Shown here piece by piece: positions 17,585 to 26,471 of a stretch of 64,000 nucleotides of DNA. The DNA lies in contig NZ_CP160797.1 in assembly GCF_040784915.1 (NCBI RefSeq), forward strand, positions 1,503,001 through 1,567,000, read 5' to 3'. Origin of the DNA: Bacillus vallismortis (GTDB lineage Bacteria; Bacillota; Bacilli; Bacillales; Bacillaceae). Position numbers and translations under genes: made by a program. Below the pieces are notes generated by a model, which made no database searches, was not told the origin of the DNA, and was given only the letters and a program-made list of their open reading frames with translations. Each line of letters opens with the position of its first letter. The stretch's first letter is position 1.

Positions 17585-19405
17585 GTGGAACAGGATACGC
17601 AGCATGTTAAACCATTTCAAACAAAAACCGATATTCATGCAGTCTTGGCCTCTAATGGACGTATCATTTATATATCTGCCAACTCCAAACTGCATTTGGG
17701 CTATCTCCAAGGAGAGATGATCGGATCATTCCTCAAAACGTTCCTGCATGAGGAAGACCAATTTTTAGTTGAAAGCTATTTTTATAATGAACATCACCTG
17801 ATGCCGTGTACCTTTCGTTTTATAAAAAAAGACCATACAATTGTGTGGGTGGAGGCTGCGGTAGAAATTGTTACGACAAGAGCTGAGCGGACAGAACGGG
17901 AAATCATTTTGAAAATGAAAGTTCTTGAAGAAGAAAAAGGCCATCAATCCCTAAACTGCGAAAAACATGAAATCGAGCCTGCAAGCCCGGAATCGACTAC
18001 ATATATAACGGATGATTATGAGCGGTTAGTTGAAAATCTCCCGAGTCCGCTATGCATCAGTGTCAAAGGCAAGATCGTCTATGCAAACAGCGCAATGCTT
18101 TCAATGCTCGGAGCGAAAAGCAAGGATGCTATTATTGGCAAATGGTCCTATGAATTTATTGAAGAAGAATATCACGATATCGTGAAAAACAGGATTATAA
18201 GAATGCAAAAAGGAATGGAAGTCGGAATGATTGAACAGACGTGGAAAAGGCTTGATGGCACACCTGTTCATTTAGAAGTGAAAGCGTCCCCGACCGTCTA
18301 CAAAAACCAGCAGGCTGAACTGCTGCTGCTGATCGATATCTCTTCAAGAAAAAAATTCCAAACTATCCTGCAAAAAAGCCGTGAACGATATCAGCTGCTC
18401 ATTCAAAATTCAATCGATACCATTGCGGTGATTCATAATGGAAAATGGGTGTTTATGAATGAGTCGGGAATTTCACTGTTTGAAGCGGCTACCTATGAGG
18501 ATTTAATTGGCAAAAACATATATGATCAGCTGCACCCTTGCGATCATGAGGACGTAAAAGAGAGAATTCAAAACATCGCCGAGCAAAAAACAGAATCAGA
18601 AATTGTCAAGCAATCCTGGTTCACCTTCCAGAACAGGGTCATTTATACGGAGATGGTCTGCATTCCGACGACCTTTTTTGGTGAAGCGGCTGTCCAAGTC
18701 ATTCTTCGGGACATTTCTGAGAGAAAACAAACAGAAGAATTGATGCTGCAATCGGAAAAATTATCAATCGCAGGGCAGCTCGCGGCGGGAATCGCCCATG
18801 AGATCCGCAACCCGCTGACAGCGATCAAAGGATTTTTGCAGCTGATGAAACCGACAATGGAAGAAAATGAACATTACTTTGATATTGTGTTTTCTGAACT
18901 CAGCCGCATTGAATTAATACTCAGTGAGCTTCTCATGCTGGCGAAACCCCAGCAAAATGCCGTTAAAGAATATTTGAACCTGAAAAAATTAATAGGTGAG
19001 GTCTCGGCCCTGCTGGAAACGCAGGCAAATTTGAATGGCATTTTTATCAGAACCAGCTATGAAAGAGACAGCATTTATATAAACGGGGATCAGAATCAAT
19101 TAAAGCAGGTATTCATTAATTTAATTAAAAATGCGGTTGAATCAATGCCTGACGGGGGAACAGTAGACATTATCATAACTGAGGATGAGCATTCTGTTCA
19201 TGTCACTGTCAAAGATGAAGGAGAAGGCATACCTGAAAAGGTGCTGAACCGAATTGGAGAACCATTTTTAACGACAAAAGAAAAAGGCACGGGGCTTGGA
19301 CTGATGGTTACATATAATATCATTGAAAATCATCAGGGAGTCATCCATGTAGACAGCCAGCCGGAAAAAGGCACAGCGTTTAAAATTTCATTTCCAAAAA
19401 AATAA
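17585..19405 (+). CDS. kinA: KinA, major sporulation sensor histidine kinase
   Basis: KinA autophosphorylates and passes phosphate to Spo0F, starting the Spo0A phosphorelay. The start is GTG (VEQDTQHVKPF) after AAAGGAGGG, giving 606 residues; an ATG eight codons earlier lies upstream of the ribosome site. Three PAS domains fill about 1-360, with no membrane helix, so the kinase is cytoplasmic. The H-box GIAHEIRNPLTAIKGF holds the phosphorylated His405. The ATPase motifs follow: N-box INLIKNAVESMPDGG, G1 KDEGEGIPE and G2 TGLGLMV. Several residues differ from my memory of strain 168. The promoter fits SigH. The gene converges on patA. Confidence 0.97.
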   Translation: MEQDTQHVKPFQTKTDIHAVLASNGRIIYISANSKLHLGYLQGEMIGSFLKTFLHEEDQFLVESYFYNEHHLMPCTFRFIKKDHTIVWVEAAVEIVTTRAERTEREIILKMKVLEEEKGHQSLNCEKHEIEPASPESTTYITDDYERLVENLPSPLCISVKGKIVYANSAMLSMLGAKSKDAIIGKWSYEFIEEEYHDIVKNRIIRMQKGMEVGMIEQTWKRLDGTPVHLEVKASPTVYKNQQAELLLLIDISSRKKFQTILQKSRERYQLLIQNSIDTIAVIHNGKWVFMNESGISLFEAATYEDLIGKNIYDQLHPCDHEDVKERIQNIAEQKTESEIVKQSWFTFQNRVIYTEMVCIPTTFFGEAAVQVILRDISERKQTEELMLQSEKLSIAGQLAAGIAHEIRNPLTAIKGFLQLMKPTMEENEHYFDIVFSELSRIELILSELLMLAKPQQNAVKEYLNLKKLIGEVSALLETQANLNGIFIRTSYERDSIYINGDQNQLKQVFINLIKNAVESMPDGGTVDIIITEDEHSVHVTVKDEGEGIPEKVLNRIGEPFLTTKEKGTGLGLMVTYNIIENHQGVIHVDSQPEKGTAFKISFPKK

Positions 19406-19430
19406 AACAACGGCTTAAACGCCGTTGTTT
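19404..19430. terminator. Bidirectional terminator between kinA and patA
   Basis: AAACAACGGC pairs with GCCGTTGTTT. It overlaps the last codons of patA, so the two genes end within one hairpin. Confidence 0.8.
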
Positions 19431-20596
19431 ATCGTCTGCATGGATTCCCGTTTTTTTAATACAAATATTTCTAAGCGGTCCAGCCCTTCTCTTAGCGTGT
19501 CCAGCGAGTATGCGAAAGACAGTCTCACATATCCTTCACCATACTTTGAGAATGAGCTGCCCGGCACGAGTGCCACACCAGCATCCTCCAAAAGAGCCAT
19601 ACTAAAATCAAATGAAGACATTCCAAATGATTTAATAGAAGGGAAGATATAAAACGCGCCTGACGGTTTGACAACGTCAAGTCCCATGGAAACAAGGCGG
19701 TCATACACATAGTCCAGACGTTTTTTGTATTGTTCCCTCATAATCAGGGCGTCGTCAAAGCCGTTTGTCACAGCTTCAAGCGCGGCTTTTTGAGAAATCG
19801 ATGACGCACATGACACATTGTATTGATGAACCTTTAAAATGTGCTTTGCAATGTTTTTCGGCGCGAATAAAAATCCAATTCTCCAGCCAGTCATGCTGTG
19901 TGATTTTGACAAGCCGTTAATGACAATCGTTTGATCCCGCAAATGCGTAGCAATGGAGTAATGCGGTCTGTCATATGTTAATTCACTGTATATTTCATCA
20001 GACAATACGAAGACATTTCTGCCTTTTAAAAGGGCGGCGATGCTTTTCAGCTCTTCATCAGATAAAGTCACACCGGTAGGATTTGACGGATAAGGAAGCA
20101 CGACACACTTGGTGTTAGGAGTCAGAGCATCTTCAATCAGGCGGGCAGTAAGCTTAAAGCCATGTGACCTGGTATCAACAATAACAGGCTTAGCGCCGCA
20201 CAAATTGATAATAGGTTCATAGCCTGGATAAATCGGGCCTGGCATAATCACTTCATCACCAGGCGATAAAATCGTCCGGAATGCAGCATCAATGGCTTGA
20301 CTTGCGCCTGTTGTGATGATGATTTCAGATTCAGCATCATAGTTGAAATCCGCTTTTTTCTTCATATAAATCTGTACTGCTTGTCTCAGCTCAAGATAGC
20401 CGGCGTTCGGAGTATATGACGTCACGTTTTCATCAATGGCTTTTTTTGCGGCAGCTTTCACATGATGCGGCGTAAAAAAATCAGGCTGGCCGATTGTAAG
20501 TGAAATGACATCTTCGTGTTGAGCTACAAGATTTGAGAATTTGCGTATTCCTGAAATTTCAATCTCTCTTGCTTTCGGATTCAGCAAATGTTCCAT
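19415..20596 (-). CDS. patA: PatA, class I PLP aminotransferase (N-acetyl-LL-diaminopimelate aminotransferase)
   Basis: The protein has 393 residues and is cytoplasmic. Motifs of class I aminotransferases are SYTPNAGYLELR, PSNPTGVTL, SDEIYSEL and the PLP lysine region GLSKSHSMTGWRIGF. PatA is assigned to the acetyl branch of diaminopimelate synthesis, converting N-acetyl-2-amino-6-oxopimelate to N-acetyl-LL-diaminopimelate with glutamate. The enzymes before and after this step, DapH and DapL, are encoded about 13-14 kb away in this window. The ATG follows AAGGTGATG. It is a single gene convergent with kinA. Confidence 0.92.
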   Translation of the reverse strand: MEHLLNPKAREIEISGIRKFSNLVAQHEDVISLTIGQPDFFTPHHVKAAAKKAIDENVTSYTPNAGYLELRQAVQIYMKKKADFNYDAESEIIITTGASQAIDAAFRTILSPGDEVIMPGPIYPGYEPIINLCGAKPVIVDTRSHGFKLTARLIEDALTPNTKCVVLPYPSNPTGVTLSDEELKSIAALLKGRNVFVLSDEIYSELTYDRPHYSIATHLRDQTIVINGLSKSHSMTGWRIGFLFAPKNIAKHILKVHQYNVSCASSISQKAALEAVTNGFDDALIMREQYKKRLDYVYDRLVSMGLDVVKPSGAFYIFPSIKSFGMSSFDFSMALLEDAGVALVPGSSFSKYGEGYVRLSFAYSLDTLREGLDRLEIFVLKKRESMQTINNGV

Positions 20597-20720
20597 AATT
20601 CATCACCTTAACAAATATAATGAGTTTATCCTATTTTACCACTAGCTGACCATTTGTCATCTTTTTAGCCGATATATTTCGATTGTATGCACCTTTTTTC
20701 TAAACATACCTTTCTTTACA

Positions 20721-20756
20721 GAAAAAAAGAAGACAACCAGCGCTTTGATTGTCTTT
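20721..20756 (-). terminator. Terminator of the 53-residue ORF
   Basis: Read on the minus strand, AGACAA pairs with TTGTCT and is followed by a run of T residues (CTTTTTTTC). Confidence 0.75.
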
Positions 20757-20797
20757 ATTGTATCATGTTCTATTATTGTTTATATGTGCCGATTTCA

Positions 20798-20959
20798 TTA
20801 ATAACCATAATCAAAATGAAGGTCTTGGTGCCAAATCATATACGGGGGATGCTCTTCTTGAAGGTCAGCTGATTCTTTCTTCATATCCAGGTAAGTCTCT
20901 TCACTGATATCTTCTAAAACAGTCATTTCATTTACTTTAAATATTACTAAGGTACCCAT
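20798..20959 (-). CDS. 53-residue hypothetical protein with its own transcription signals
   Basis: The protein reads [20 protein letters not shown] at the start and ends [11 protein letters not shown]. It is soluble, acidic and has no signal or membrane segment. The ATG follows AGAAGGGTG with a six-base spacer. Upstream on the minus strand is a good SigA promoter (TTGACT, 16 bases, TAAAAT), and downstream a hairpin with a T-run. Promoter, ribosome site, frame and terminator therefore form a complete unit between patA and cheV. I do not recognise a family. Confidence 0.72.
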   Translation of the reverse strand: MGTLVIFKVNEMTVLEDISEETYLDMKKESADLQEEHPPYMIWHQDLHFDYGY

Positions 20960-20992
20960 TATTTACACCCTTCTTTGGAAAAATCCTTGACT

Positions 20993-21020
20993 ATTTTATC
21001 ACTGCTAGTTGGAAAGTCAA
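20993..21020 (-). promoter_or_regulatory. SigA promoter of the 53-residue ORF
   Basis: TTGACT, 16-base spacer, TAAAAT on the minus strand, about 27 bases before the ribosome site. Confidence 0.55.
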
Positions 21021-21118
21021 TGGTTATTAGGAAAAAAGTTTCTTTTTTTAAGAAACGCGGCAAGACGCTATCCGAATCCGATTTTGAAGAGCCATGCCAT
21101 TCACTTTTTACAATTTAC

Positions 21119-21126
21119 GCCGATAT
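21119..21126 (+). promoter_or_regulatory. SigD promoter -10 of cheV
   Basis: GCCGATAT is a perfect SigD -10, with TTCA 15 bases upstream as a weak -35. The same pattern stands before mcpC. Confidence 0.7.
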
Positions 21127-21165
21127 ATACAGTACAATACTGAATGCGAATAGCGAGGGATTGAA

Positions 21166-22077
21166 GTGTCGTTACAACAATACGAGATTTTATTGGATTC
21201 TGGTACAAATGAATTAGAAATTGTGAAGTTTGGCGTGGGCGATAATGCTTTCGGAATTAACGTCATGAAGGTAAGAGAAATTATTCAGCCAGTCGAGGTG
21301 ACAACAGTGCCTCACTCCCATCAGCATGTAGAAGGCATGATTAAGATCAGAGGAGAAATTCTCCCTGTGATCAGCCTCTTCTCATTTTTTGGAGTTGAGC
21401 CTGATGGATCAAAAGACGAGAAATATATCGTGACTGAATTTAATAAAAGGAAAATTGTTTTCCATGTCGGCTCTGTTTCTCAAATTCACAGAGTATCCTG
21501 GGAAGCAATTGAAAAGCCGACATCGTTAAATCAAGGAATGGAGCGGCACCTTACCGGAATTATTAAGCTTGAAGACTTGATGATCTTTTTGCCTGACTAT
21601 GAAAAAATTATTTATGATATTGAATCAGACTCAGGTGTGGATACGTACAATATGCATACCGAGGGCTTCGATCAAAGAAGAGCTGATAAAAAGCTTATCA
21701 TTGTAGAGGACTCACCGCTTTTGATGCGTCTTTTGCAGGATGAGTTAAAAGAAGCAGGGTACAACAATGTTTCTTCGTTTGAAAACGGAAAAGAGGCTTA
21801 TGAGTACATTATGAACCTTGCTGAAAACGAAACGGATTTATCAGAACAGATTGATATGATCATCACTGATATTGAAATGCCAAAAATGGACGGACACAGG
21901 CTCACAAAGCTGTTGAAGGAAAATCCGAAAAGCTCAGAAGTTCCGGTTATGATTTTCTCATCGTTAATTACCGATGATTTGCGTCACCGCGGAGAAGTCG
22001 TTGGCGCAGATGAGCAAATCAGCAAGCCTGAGATCAGTGATTTGATTAAAAAAGTGGATACGTATGTTATCGAATAA
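21166..22077 (+). CDS. cheV: CheV, chemotaxis coupling protein with receiver domain
   Basis: CheV links receptors such as McpC to the kinase CheA and takes part in adaptation. The protein has 303 residues from a GTG after GAGGGATTGAA. The N-terminal CheW-like domain (about 1-160) is recognised by [19 protein letters not shown] and [18 protein letters not shown]. The C-terminal receiver domain (about 172-303) carries the phosphorylated Asp235 in [13 protein letters not shown], with Lys in ISKPE. The gene is monocistronic behind a SigD -10 and before a bidirectional terminator. Confidence 0.96.
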   Translation: MSLQQYEILLDSGTNELEIVKFGVGDNAFGINVMKVREIIQPVEVTTVPHSHQHVEGMIKIRGEILPVISLFSFFGVEPDGSKDEKYIVTEFNKRKIVFHVGSVSQIHRVSWEAIEKPTSLNQGMERHLTGIIKLEDLMIFLPDYEKIIYDIESDSGVDTYNMHTEGFDQRRADKKLIIVEDSPLLMRLLQDELKEAGYNNVSSFENGKEAYEYIMNLAENETDLSEQIDMIITDIEMPKMDGHRLTKLLKENPKSSEVPVMIFSSLITDDLRHRGEVVGADEQISKPEISDLIKKVDTYVIE

Positions 22078-22079
22078 AT

Positions 22080-22118
22080 AAAAACAGCCGATGCCCGAAG
22101 GGGCACGGCTGTTTTTAT
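22080..22118. terminator. Bidirectional terminator between cheV and ykyB
   Basis: AAAACAGCCG and CGGCTGTTTT enclose GCCC/GGGC, with A- and T-runs. Confidence 0.9.
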
Positions 22119-22119
22119 T

Positions 22120-22584
22120 TTAAAAGTAACTCTCGCCGAGTTTTTTAAAGACGGGTTTATGATAAGCTGGCTGCTGGCGATTTGTCACAAGCGGCTTTTC
22201 TTTCATGCCGACATATTCTTGCAATAGGTGTTTCGCCTTTGTTAAAGACATTTGAGCTTTAGGATTTCGGTACGACTGATTAAGTGTACCTAAATGCGGA
22301 AGATGTTCGAAGTCTTCTTTAGTTGGAGGCATGTGAAAATAGTAGTCTCCGATTGAGATAAGCACGTCCGATTGCTGTTGGCTGAACCTTGGATTTTTTG
22401 AAAAATGAAGCCCTATTTTCTTTCCTTTACCTTCTTTGACAAGCTTTTGCAAAGCCCGTTTTTTCAGCAGATATAGGTATTTAGGGTTGGGGGCGGTTTT
22501 TGCATGGCGGTTCACTGTGTAAACTGCTTTTGAAAGATTTTCTACGGTTGGCTGCAGATCTTTCGTATATGCATGGTCGTCCAT
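22120..22584 (-). CDS. ykyB: YkyB family protein of unknown function
   Basis: The protein has 154 residues, is basic, soluble and has no signal peptide. It contains VENLSKAVYTVNRHAKTAPNPKYLYLLKKRALQKLV near the start and FHMPPTKEDFEHLPHLGTL further on. Similar proteins occur in bacilli next to chemotaxis gene cheV and ykuC, but no reaction is known. The ATG follows AAAGGAGAG. It is convergent with cheV. I cannot suggest a function. Confidence 0.85.
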   Translation of the reverse strand: MDDHAYTKDLQPTVENLSKAVYTVNRHAKTAPNPKYLYLLKKRALQKLVKEGKGKKIGLHFSKNPRFSQQQSDVLISIGDYYFHMPPTKEDFEHLPHLGTLNQSYRNPKAQMSLTKAKHLLQEYVGMKEKPLVTNRQQPAYHKPVFKKLGESYF

Positions 22585-22663
22585 TATTTCTCTCCTTTGC
22601 TCTTATCAAGTTCTATATGATTAGATTATACTTTTTTAAAGTTGAAATGCAAATATTGATTGT

Positions 22664-22699
22664 AAAAATGCGCTTTTTTCTGAGAAAAACAGCGCATTT
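22664..22699 (-). terminator. Terminator of ykuC
   Basis: AAATGCGCT pairs with AGCGCATTT; on the minus strand ATTTTTAC follows. Confidence 0.75.
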
Positions 22700-22720
22700 A
22701 TAACCTATATTATACAGATA

Positions 22721-24013
22721 TTATACAGATTTTGCTTTCTTTTTGGGCTGCTCTTGAAATGCTTCTTGAACGTTCACTTCCACAGCCTGTGCACTGTATT
22801 TTGGCAGTGCAACAAAATAAAAAATAAAAACAATCAAGGTGATAACGCCCATGCCGTAATAAAGATAATCAATGTTTGAAACGAACTTAGGGAATAACAG
22901 CGCAACTAAGCCGAGTGTCAGAGACTGTGCAAACATCATAAAAGGGTCCTGCAAGCCGCTTACACGTCCCATCAGCTTAGGGTGAACAATCTTTGGCATC
23001 CAGCCTCCGATAGCAATGTTGACCGGTCCGATGCACATTCCCAGGGCAAAGGATGCCGCGTAATACACCCATAAAACATTTGTATAGCCGAGGACGAAAA
23101 TCAACAAACCCGCAATGAAAATCGGTATCGACATTAAAAAGTGAGGTTTCACTTTTTTTGAGATGATTGTGCCGATAACACTTCCCGCCAGCAGCCCAAA
23201 ACCGAGTGCGATCGTAAATACAGACGTATGCCATTCATAACGGTCAGGCGCCAATCCATATTTCATTGTAAACATCGGCAATACGGCGAATCCCCCGTTG
23301 ACAAATCCAAAAATGAAGAAGCCGAAAATCAGAGATGCCAGCAGTTTGTTTTTTGAAATATAGAGAATGCCTTCCCTAAAATCATTTATTGAATCTTTAA
23401 CAGAAGCTTTTCTCCAGCTGAATGCACCATTTGGCTGTCGGGCTTCCTTTGGAATTCGGCAGCTGCGGATCAGGAGCCCGGAAATGATAAAGCTGACAAA
23501 ATCGAGAATAATGGCGCCTTCAATGCCGATTGTGTTGTACATAAAAGCACCTATTCCGACTCCGAACACCATAAAAATACTAAAAAGCATCTGATTAAGC
23601 CCAGCCGCTTTCGCATAATGCTCCTTCGGCAGAATGGCTTGTACCAAACTGTTTTCTGCCGGAAAGAAAAACTTTGTTACAGCGCTTCTGACAAATAAAA
23701 TACAGAAAACAAGAGGAATATTGCCGGTAAATAAAGTGAAAAAAAGGACGACAGTCAGGCCTGCTCTAATCCAATCGCAGTTTTCCGCTACCTTTTTTCT
23801 GTCAAACCGGTCCGCGACGACTCCCACGATCAGAAATACAAATACGGTCGGGAGAGAATACATCAGCTCTGCCAAGGTCGTATATGAAGGTTGGCTGCTG
23901 AAGCGGTCCAGCAAGAAAAAAGCAAATGCCATGTTGCCTACTGTCGTGCCCATTTGAGAAGCGAGTGCTGCGAAAAATAGACGAACAAAATTACGATTTT
24001 TAAATATATCCAT
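22721..24013 (-). CDS. ykuC: YkuC, major facilitator superfamily transporter
   Basis: The protein has 430 residues with about twelve hydrophobic segments. The MFS loop motif between helices 2 and 3 appears as GVVADRFDRKKVAENC. The N-terminus (MDIFKNRNFVRLFFAALASQMGTTVGNMAFAFFL) is typical of drug-efflux relatives in the MFS. Such proteins export small molecules with proton counterflow, and the substrate of YkuC is unknown. The ATG follows AAGGAGCG. An 11-base tandem repeat (TATTATACAGA) lies just past the stop codon. The gene is separate from ykyB and ykuD. Confidence 0.88.
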   Translation of the reverse strand: MDIFKNRNFVRLFFAALASQMGTTVGNMAFAFFLLDRFSSQPSYTTLAELMYSLPTVFVFLIVGVVADRFDRKKVAENCDWIRAGLTVVLFFTLFTGNIPLVFCILFVRSAVTKFFFPAENSLVQAILPKEHYAKAAGLNQMLFSIFMVFGVGIGAFMYNTIGIEGAIILDFVSFIISGLLIRSCRIPKEARQPNGAFSWRKASVKDSINDFREGILYISKNKLLASLIFGFFIFGFVNGGFAVLPMFTMKYGLAPDRYEWHTSVFTIALGFGLLAGSVIGTIISKKVKPHFLMSIPIFIAGLLIFVLGYTNVLWVYYAASFALGMCIGPVNIAIGGWMPKIVHPKLMGRVSGLQDPFMMFAQSLTLGLVALLFPKFVSNIDYLYYGMGVITLIVFIFYFVALPKYSAQAVEVNVQEAFQEQPKKKAKSV

Positions 24014-24088
24014 AAAAACGCTCCTTACCCTAAAGGTCCCACTTTATCATATTATAAACCGCCTGTTTTTGAAACAAATAAGAAAACA

Positions 24089-24592
24089 TTACCGGTTAAT
24101 GGTGACTCTTGTTCCGTTTGGCACAATTGAAGCGAGTTCGATCACGTCTTTGTTATGCATGCGAATGCAGCCTTTAGAGACAGCCTTGCCAATCGAAGAG
24201 GGATTATTCGTCCCGTGTATTCCGTAGTGCTGCTTAGAAAGGCTTAGCCAATAGGCGCCGAATGGGCCGCCGGGATTACGCTGCCGATTAATAATATAAA
24301 ACTCGCCAGTCGGTGTTTGGGTCAGTATTTTACCGACCGCAATCGGATAGGTTTTGATTGTTTGATCATTCTGGAAGAGCGTAAGGGTCTTCGCACCGAT
24401 TGAGACTGATATATGATATGGAATCGTATTAGGGTCCGGCAGCCCGGGGATGGCAATGGACTGTCCCGCAGTGAGCCCTGCCTGCAGTGACGGATTAGCC
24501 TTGAGCAATGCAGCGGCGCTGATTCTGAAATCAGCCGCGATGCTGTTTAGTGTTTCACCTTGCTTTACTTGGTACGTAAGCAGTTTCCTCAT
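24089..24592 (-). CDS. ykuD: YkuD (LdtBs), L,D-transpeptidase with LysM domain
   Basis: L,D-transpeptidases crosslink peptidoglycan by a penicillin-insensitive route; YkuD is linked to the spore wall. An N-terminal LysM domain ([30 protein letters not shown]) binds peptidoglycan. The catalytic YkuD domain ends with [24 protein letters not shown], where the His and Cys are catalytic. The start is uncertain. I use ATG (MRKLLTYQV, 167 residues), but it sits directly after AAGAGAGG; the family start as I recall it would be at the CTG three codons later. A further in-frame ATG at 24631 adds 13 unrelated residues. It follows ykuE closely. Confidence 0.9.
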   Translation of the reverse strand: MRKLLTYQVKQGETLNSIAADFRISAAALLKANPSLQAGLTAGQSIAIPGLPDPNTIPYHISVSIGAKTLTLFQNDQTIKTYPIAVGKILTQTPTGEFYIINRQRNPGGPFGAYWLSLSKQHYGIHGTNNPSSIGKAVSKGCIRMHNKDVIELASIVPNGTRVTINR

Positions 24593-24640
24593 CCTCTCTT
24601 TTTTACTTATAGGTATTGATGAGGAGCCCATCCTGCTACA

Positions 24641-25507
24641 TTAATTTGCGCTTTTTAAGGTAAAGACAGTGATTTCAGGCTTGGCTAGAAACCGCAAAGG
24701 CAGTCTGGTCATCCCGAGGCCTCGGTTTACGTAAATATGAGTGCTGCCTGTTTGATACATTCCCTCTGTGTAGACCTTTCCATAAGGAGGCGTAATAATC
24801 GGGCCGTAAAAAGGAAGCTGAATCTGGCCGCCGTGTGTATGTCCGGAAAGCTGAAGATTCACCGGATAGCCTGTTGTTTTTAACGCTGCATCAGGCTCAT
24901 GGACGAGCAGAATAGAAAAAAGTCTGTCGCTTAGCCTTGAAAGGATGCCTTCATAGTCCGGGCTTCCTAGCATTAAGTCATCAAGTGACGCAATCTCGAT
25001 TTCGCTGCCATCTGCAAGCGACAATGTTTCATACCCATTGCGGTATACCGTAAAACCGCCGGCCGTCATCAGGCTTTTGTAAACGGCAGTTCCATAGCCT
25101 CCGTGATCATGATTGCCGTAAACACATAACTTGCCAAAGGGCGCGTATAGTTTTCTCAGTAATGGAATGACTGCCTGATGTTGCTGGTACGTATCAGGAT
25201 TATCGATGATATCACCTGTAAACACAATGAGATCAGGTTTATATTCATTAATTGACTGGATAACAGTCTTTAAATCTTCAAGAGTAAAAGAATCACTCAA
25301 GTGTGTATCACTAAACTGCACGATTTTAAAACCGTCAAATCCGTGCGGGATGAGAGAGCTTTTGATTGTGTGTTCGGTTGTCTCGATCATATGCGGCTCC
25401 AGATATCTGGCATAGCCGTATCCGCCGCCGGCCGCTAAAGCCCCGGCAGCAAGAGCGCCGAACGTTCCTTTCAAAAATTGCCTTCTGGACATCTTTTTCA
25501 TTTTCAA
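24641..25507 (-). CDS. ykuE: YkuE, Tat-exported metallophosphoesterase
   Basis: The protein has 288 residues. The N-terminus carries a twin-arginine signal (SRRQFLKG followed by a hydrophobic stretch of about 18 residues). Calcineurin-like metal-binding motifs follow in order: FSDTHL, GDIIDN, YGNHDHGG and SGHTHGGQ. The family hydrolyses phosphate esters with two metal ions. YkuE is known as a substrate of the TatAyCy translocase and is bound at the cell wall; its substrate is not known. It may be cotranscribed with ykuD, whose frame begins within tens of bases. Confidence 0.93.
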   Translation of the reverse strand: MKMKKMSRRQFLKGTFGALAAGALAAGGGYGYARYLEPHMIETTEHTIKSSLIPHGFDGFKIVQFSDTHLSDSFTLEDLKTVIQSINEYKPDLIVFTGDIIDNPDTYQQHQAVIPLLRKLYAPFGKLCVYGNHDHGGYGTAVYKSLMTAGGFTVYRNGYETLSLADGSEIEIASLDDLMLGSPDYEGILSRLSDRLFSILLVHEPDAALKTTGYPVNLQLSGHTHGGQIQLPFYGPIITPPYGKVYTEGMYQTGSTHIYVNRGLGMTRLPLRFLAKPEITVFTLKSAN

Positions 25508-25572
25508 ACCAACCTTTAATAGAGTTTTTCTATTATATCATCTGTATTGAAAAAATCTCATGTGAGCATGTA

Positions 25573-25602
25573 CTGACAGAGGCAGGCATATAATGATAGA
25601 AT
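25573..25602 (+). promoter_or_regulatory. Candidate SigA promoter of fadH
   Basis: CTGACA, 18 bases, TAGAAT, placing the FadR box over the transcription start. Confidence 0.45.
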
Positions 25603-25607
25603 AATAT

Positions 25608-25625
25608 TGAATGAACACTCATTCA
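25608..25625. promoter_or_regulatory. FadR (YsiA) operator before fadH
   Basis: TGAATGAACACTCATTCA is a near-perfect inverted repeat and matches the Bacillus FadR box (TGAATGAnTAnTCATTCA). FadR represses fatty-acid degradation genes until long-chain acyl-CoA is present. Confidence 0.85.
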
Positions 25626-25643
25626 TGACAAAGGGGGAGAAAC

Positions 25644-26408
25644 ATGGAAAAAAAGACGGTTATTATTACCGGCGGGTCAAGCGGCATGGGAAAAGCAATG
25701 GCAAAAAAACAGGCTGAATTAGGCTGGTACGTTATGGTGACAGGGAGGAACGAGGAAGCACTTGAGGAAACGAAACGAGACATTGAAACCTTTGAGGGAC
25801 AGGTCGCCTGTTTTCAAATGGATGTCCGTTCTGATTCAGCCGCTTCAGACATGATGACAGAAGCGATAAAAACCTTTGGCCGGCTTGATGCGCTGATTAA
25901 CAATGCGGCCGGAAATTTTATTTGCCCGGCAGAAAAGCTGACGCCAAATGGATGGAAAGCTGTTATTGAGATTGTTTTAAACGGCACATTCTTTTGCAGC
26001 CAAGCTGCAGCCAGACATTGGATCGAACAGCAGCAGAAGGGTGTCATTTTAAATATGGCCGCCACATACGCTTGGGGAGCGGGGGCGGGGGTCGTCCATT
26101 CCGCTGCAGCCAAAGCAGGGGTATTGTCACTGACAAGAACGCTGGCCGTGGAGTGGGGGAGCCAATACGGAATCCGCACAAACGCGATAGCCCCCGGTCC
26201 TATTGAACGAACAGGCGGTGCGGAGAAACTATTTGAATCGGAAAAAGCGATGACCCGTACCATGAACAGTGTACCACTCGGCCGGCTGGGCACACCGGAG
26301 GAAATCGCCGCTTTGGCTGCGTTTTTGCTTTCTGACGAAGCATCTTATATAAACGGGGATTGTATCACAATGGATGGAGGGCAATGGCTGAATCCTTATC
26401 CGTTTTAA
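25644..26408 (+). CDS. fadH: FadH (YkuF), 2,4-dienoyl-CoA reductase of the SDR family
   Basis: This enzyme reduces 2,4-dienoyl-CoA with NADPH so that polyunsaturated fatty acids can enter beta-oxidation. The protein has 254 residues. The nucleotide-binding motif is TGGSSGMGKAMA and NNAAGNF follows. The active-site segment NMAATYAWGAGAGVVHSAAAKAGV keeps the lysine, while the usual YxxxK tyrosine position is Ser, as in other dienoyl-CoA reductases. The ATG follows GGGGGAG. A FadR box covers the promoter region, placing the gene in the fatty-acid degradation regulon. Confidence 0.93.
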   Translation: MEKKTVIITGGSSGMGKAMAKKQAELGWYVMVTGRNEEALEETKRDIETFEGQVACFQMDVRSDSAASDMMTEAIKTFGRLDALINNAAGNFICPAEKLTPNGWKAVIEIVLNGTFFCSQAAARHWIEQQQKGVILNMAATYAWGAGAGVVHSAAAKAGVLSLTRTLAVEWGSQYGIRTNAIAPGPIERTGGAEKLFESEKAMTRTMNSVPLGRLGTPEEIAALAAFLLSDEASYINGDCITMDGGQWLNPYPF

Positions 26409-26431
26409 AGCATATTAATCTTTGGATTCAA

Positions 26432-26442
26432 TGTGGTATAAT
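26432..26442 (+). promoter_or_regulatory. Candidate ykuI promoter, extended -10
   Basis: TGTGGTATAAT contains TATAAT with upstream TG; the -35 is not recognisable. Confidence 0.45.
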
Positions 26443-26471
26443 CAGACAAAGATAGAGAAGCAGGTGATAAC

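Noticed and set aside
20687..21217. Two plus-strand frames (61 and 80 codons) before cheV
   Set aside because: One is antisense to the better supported 53-residue ORF and the other runs through the cheV promoter; neither has a ribosome site.
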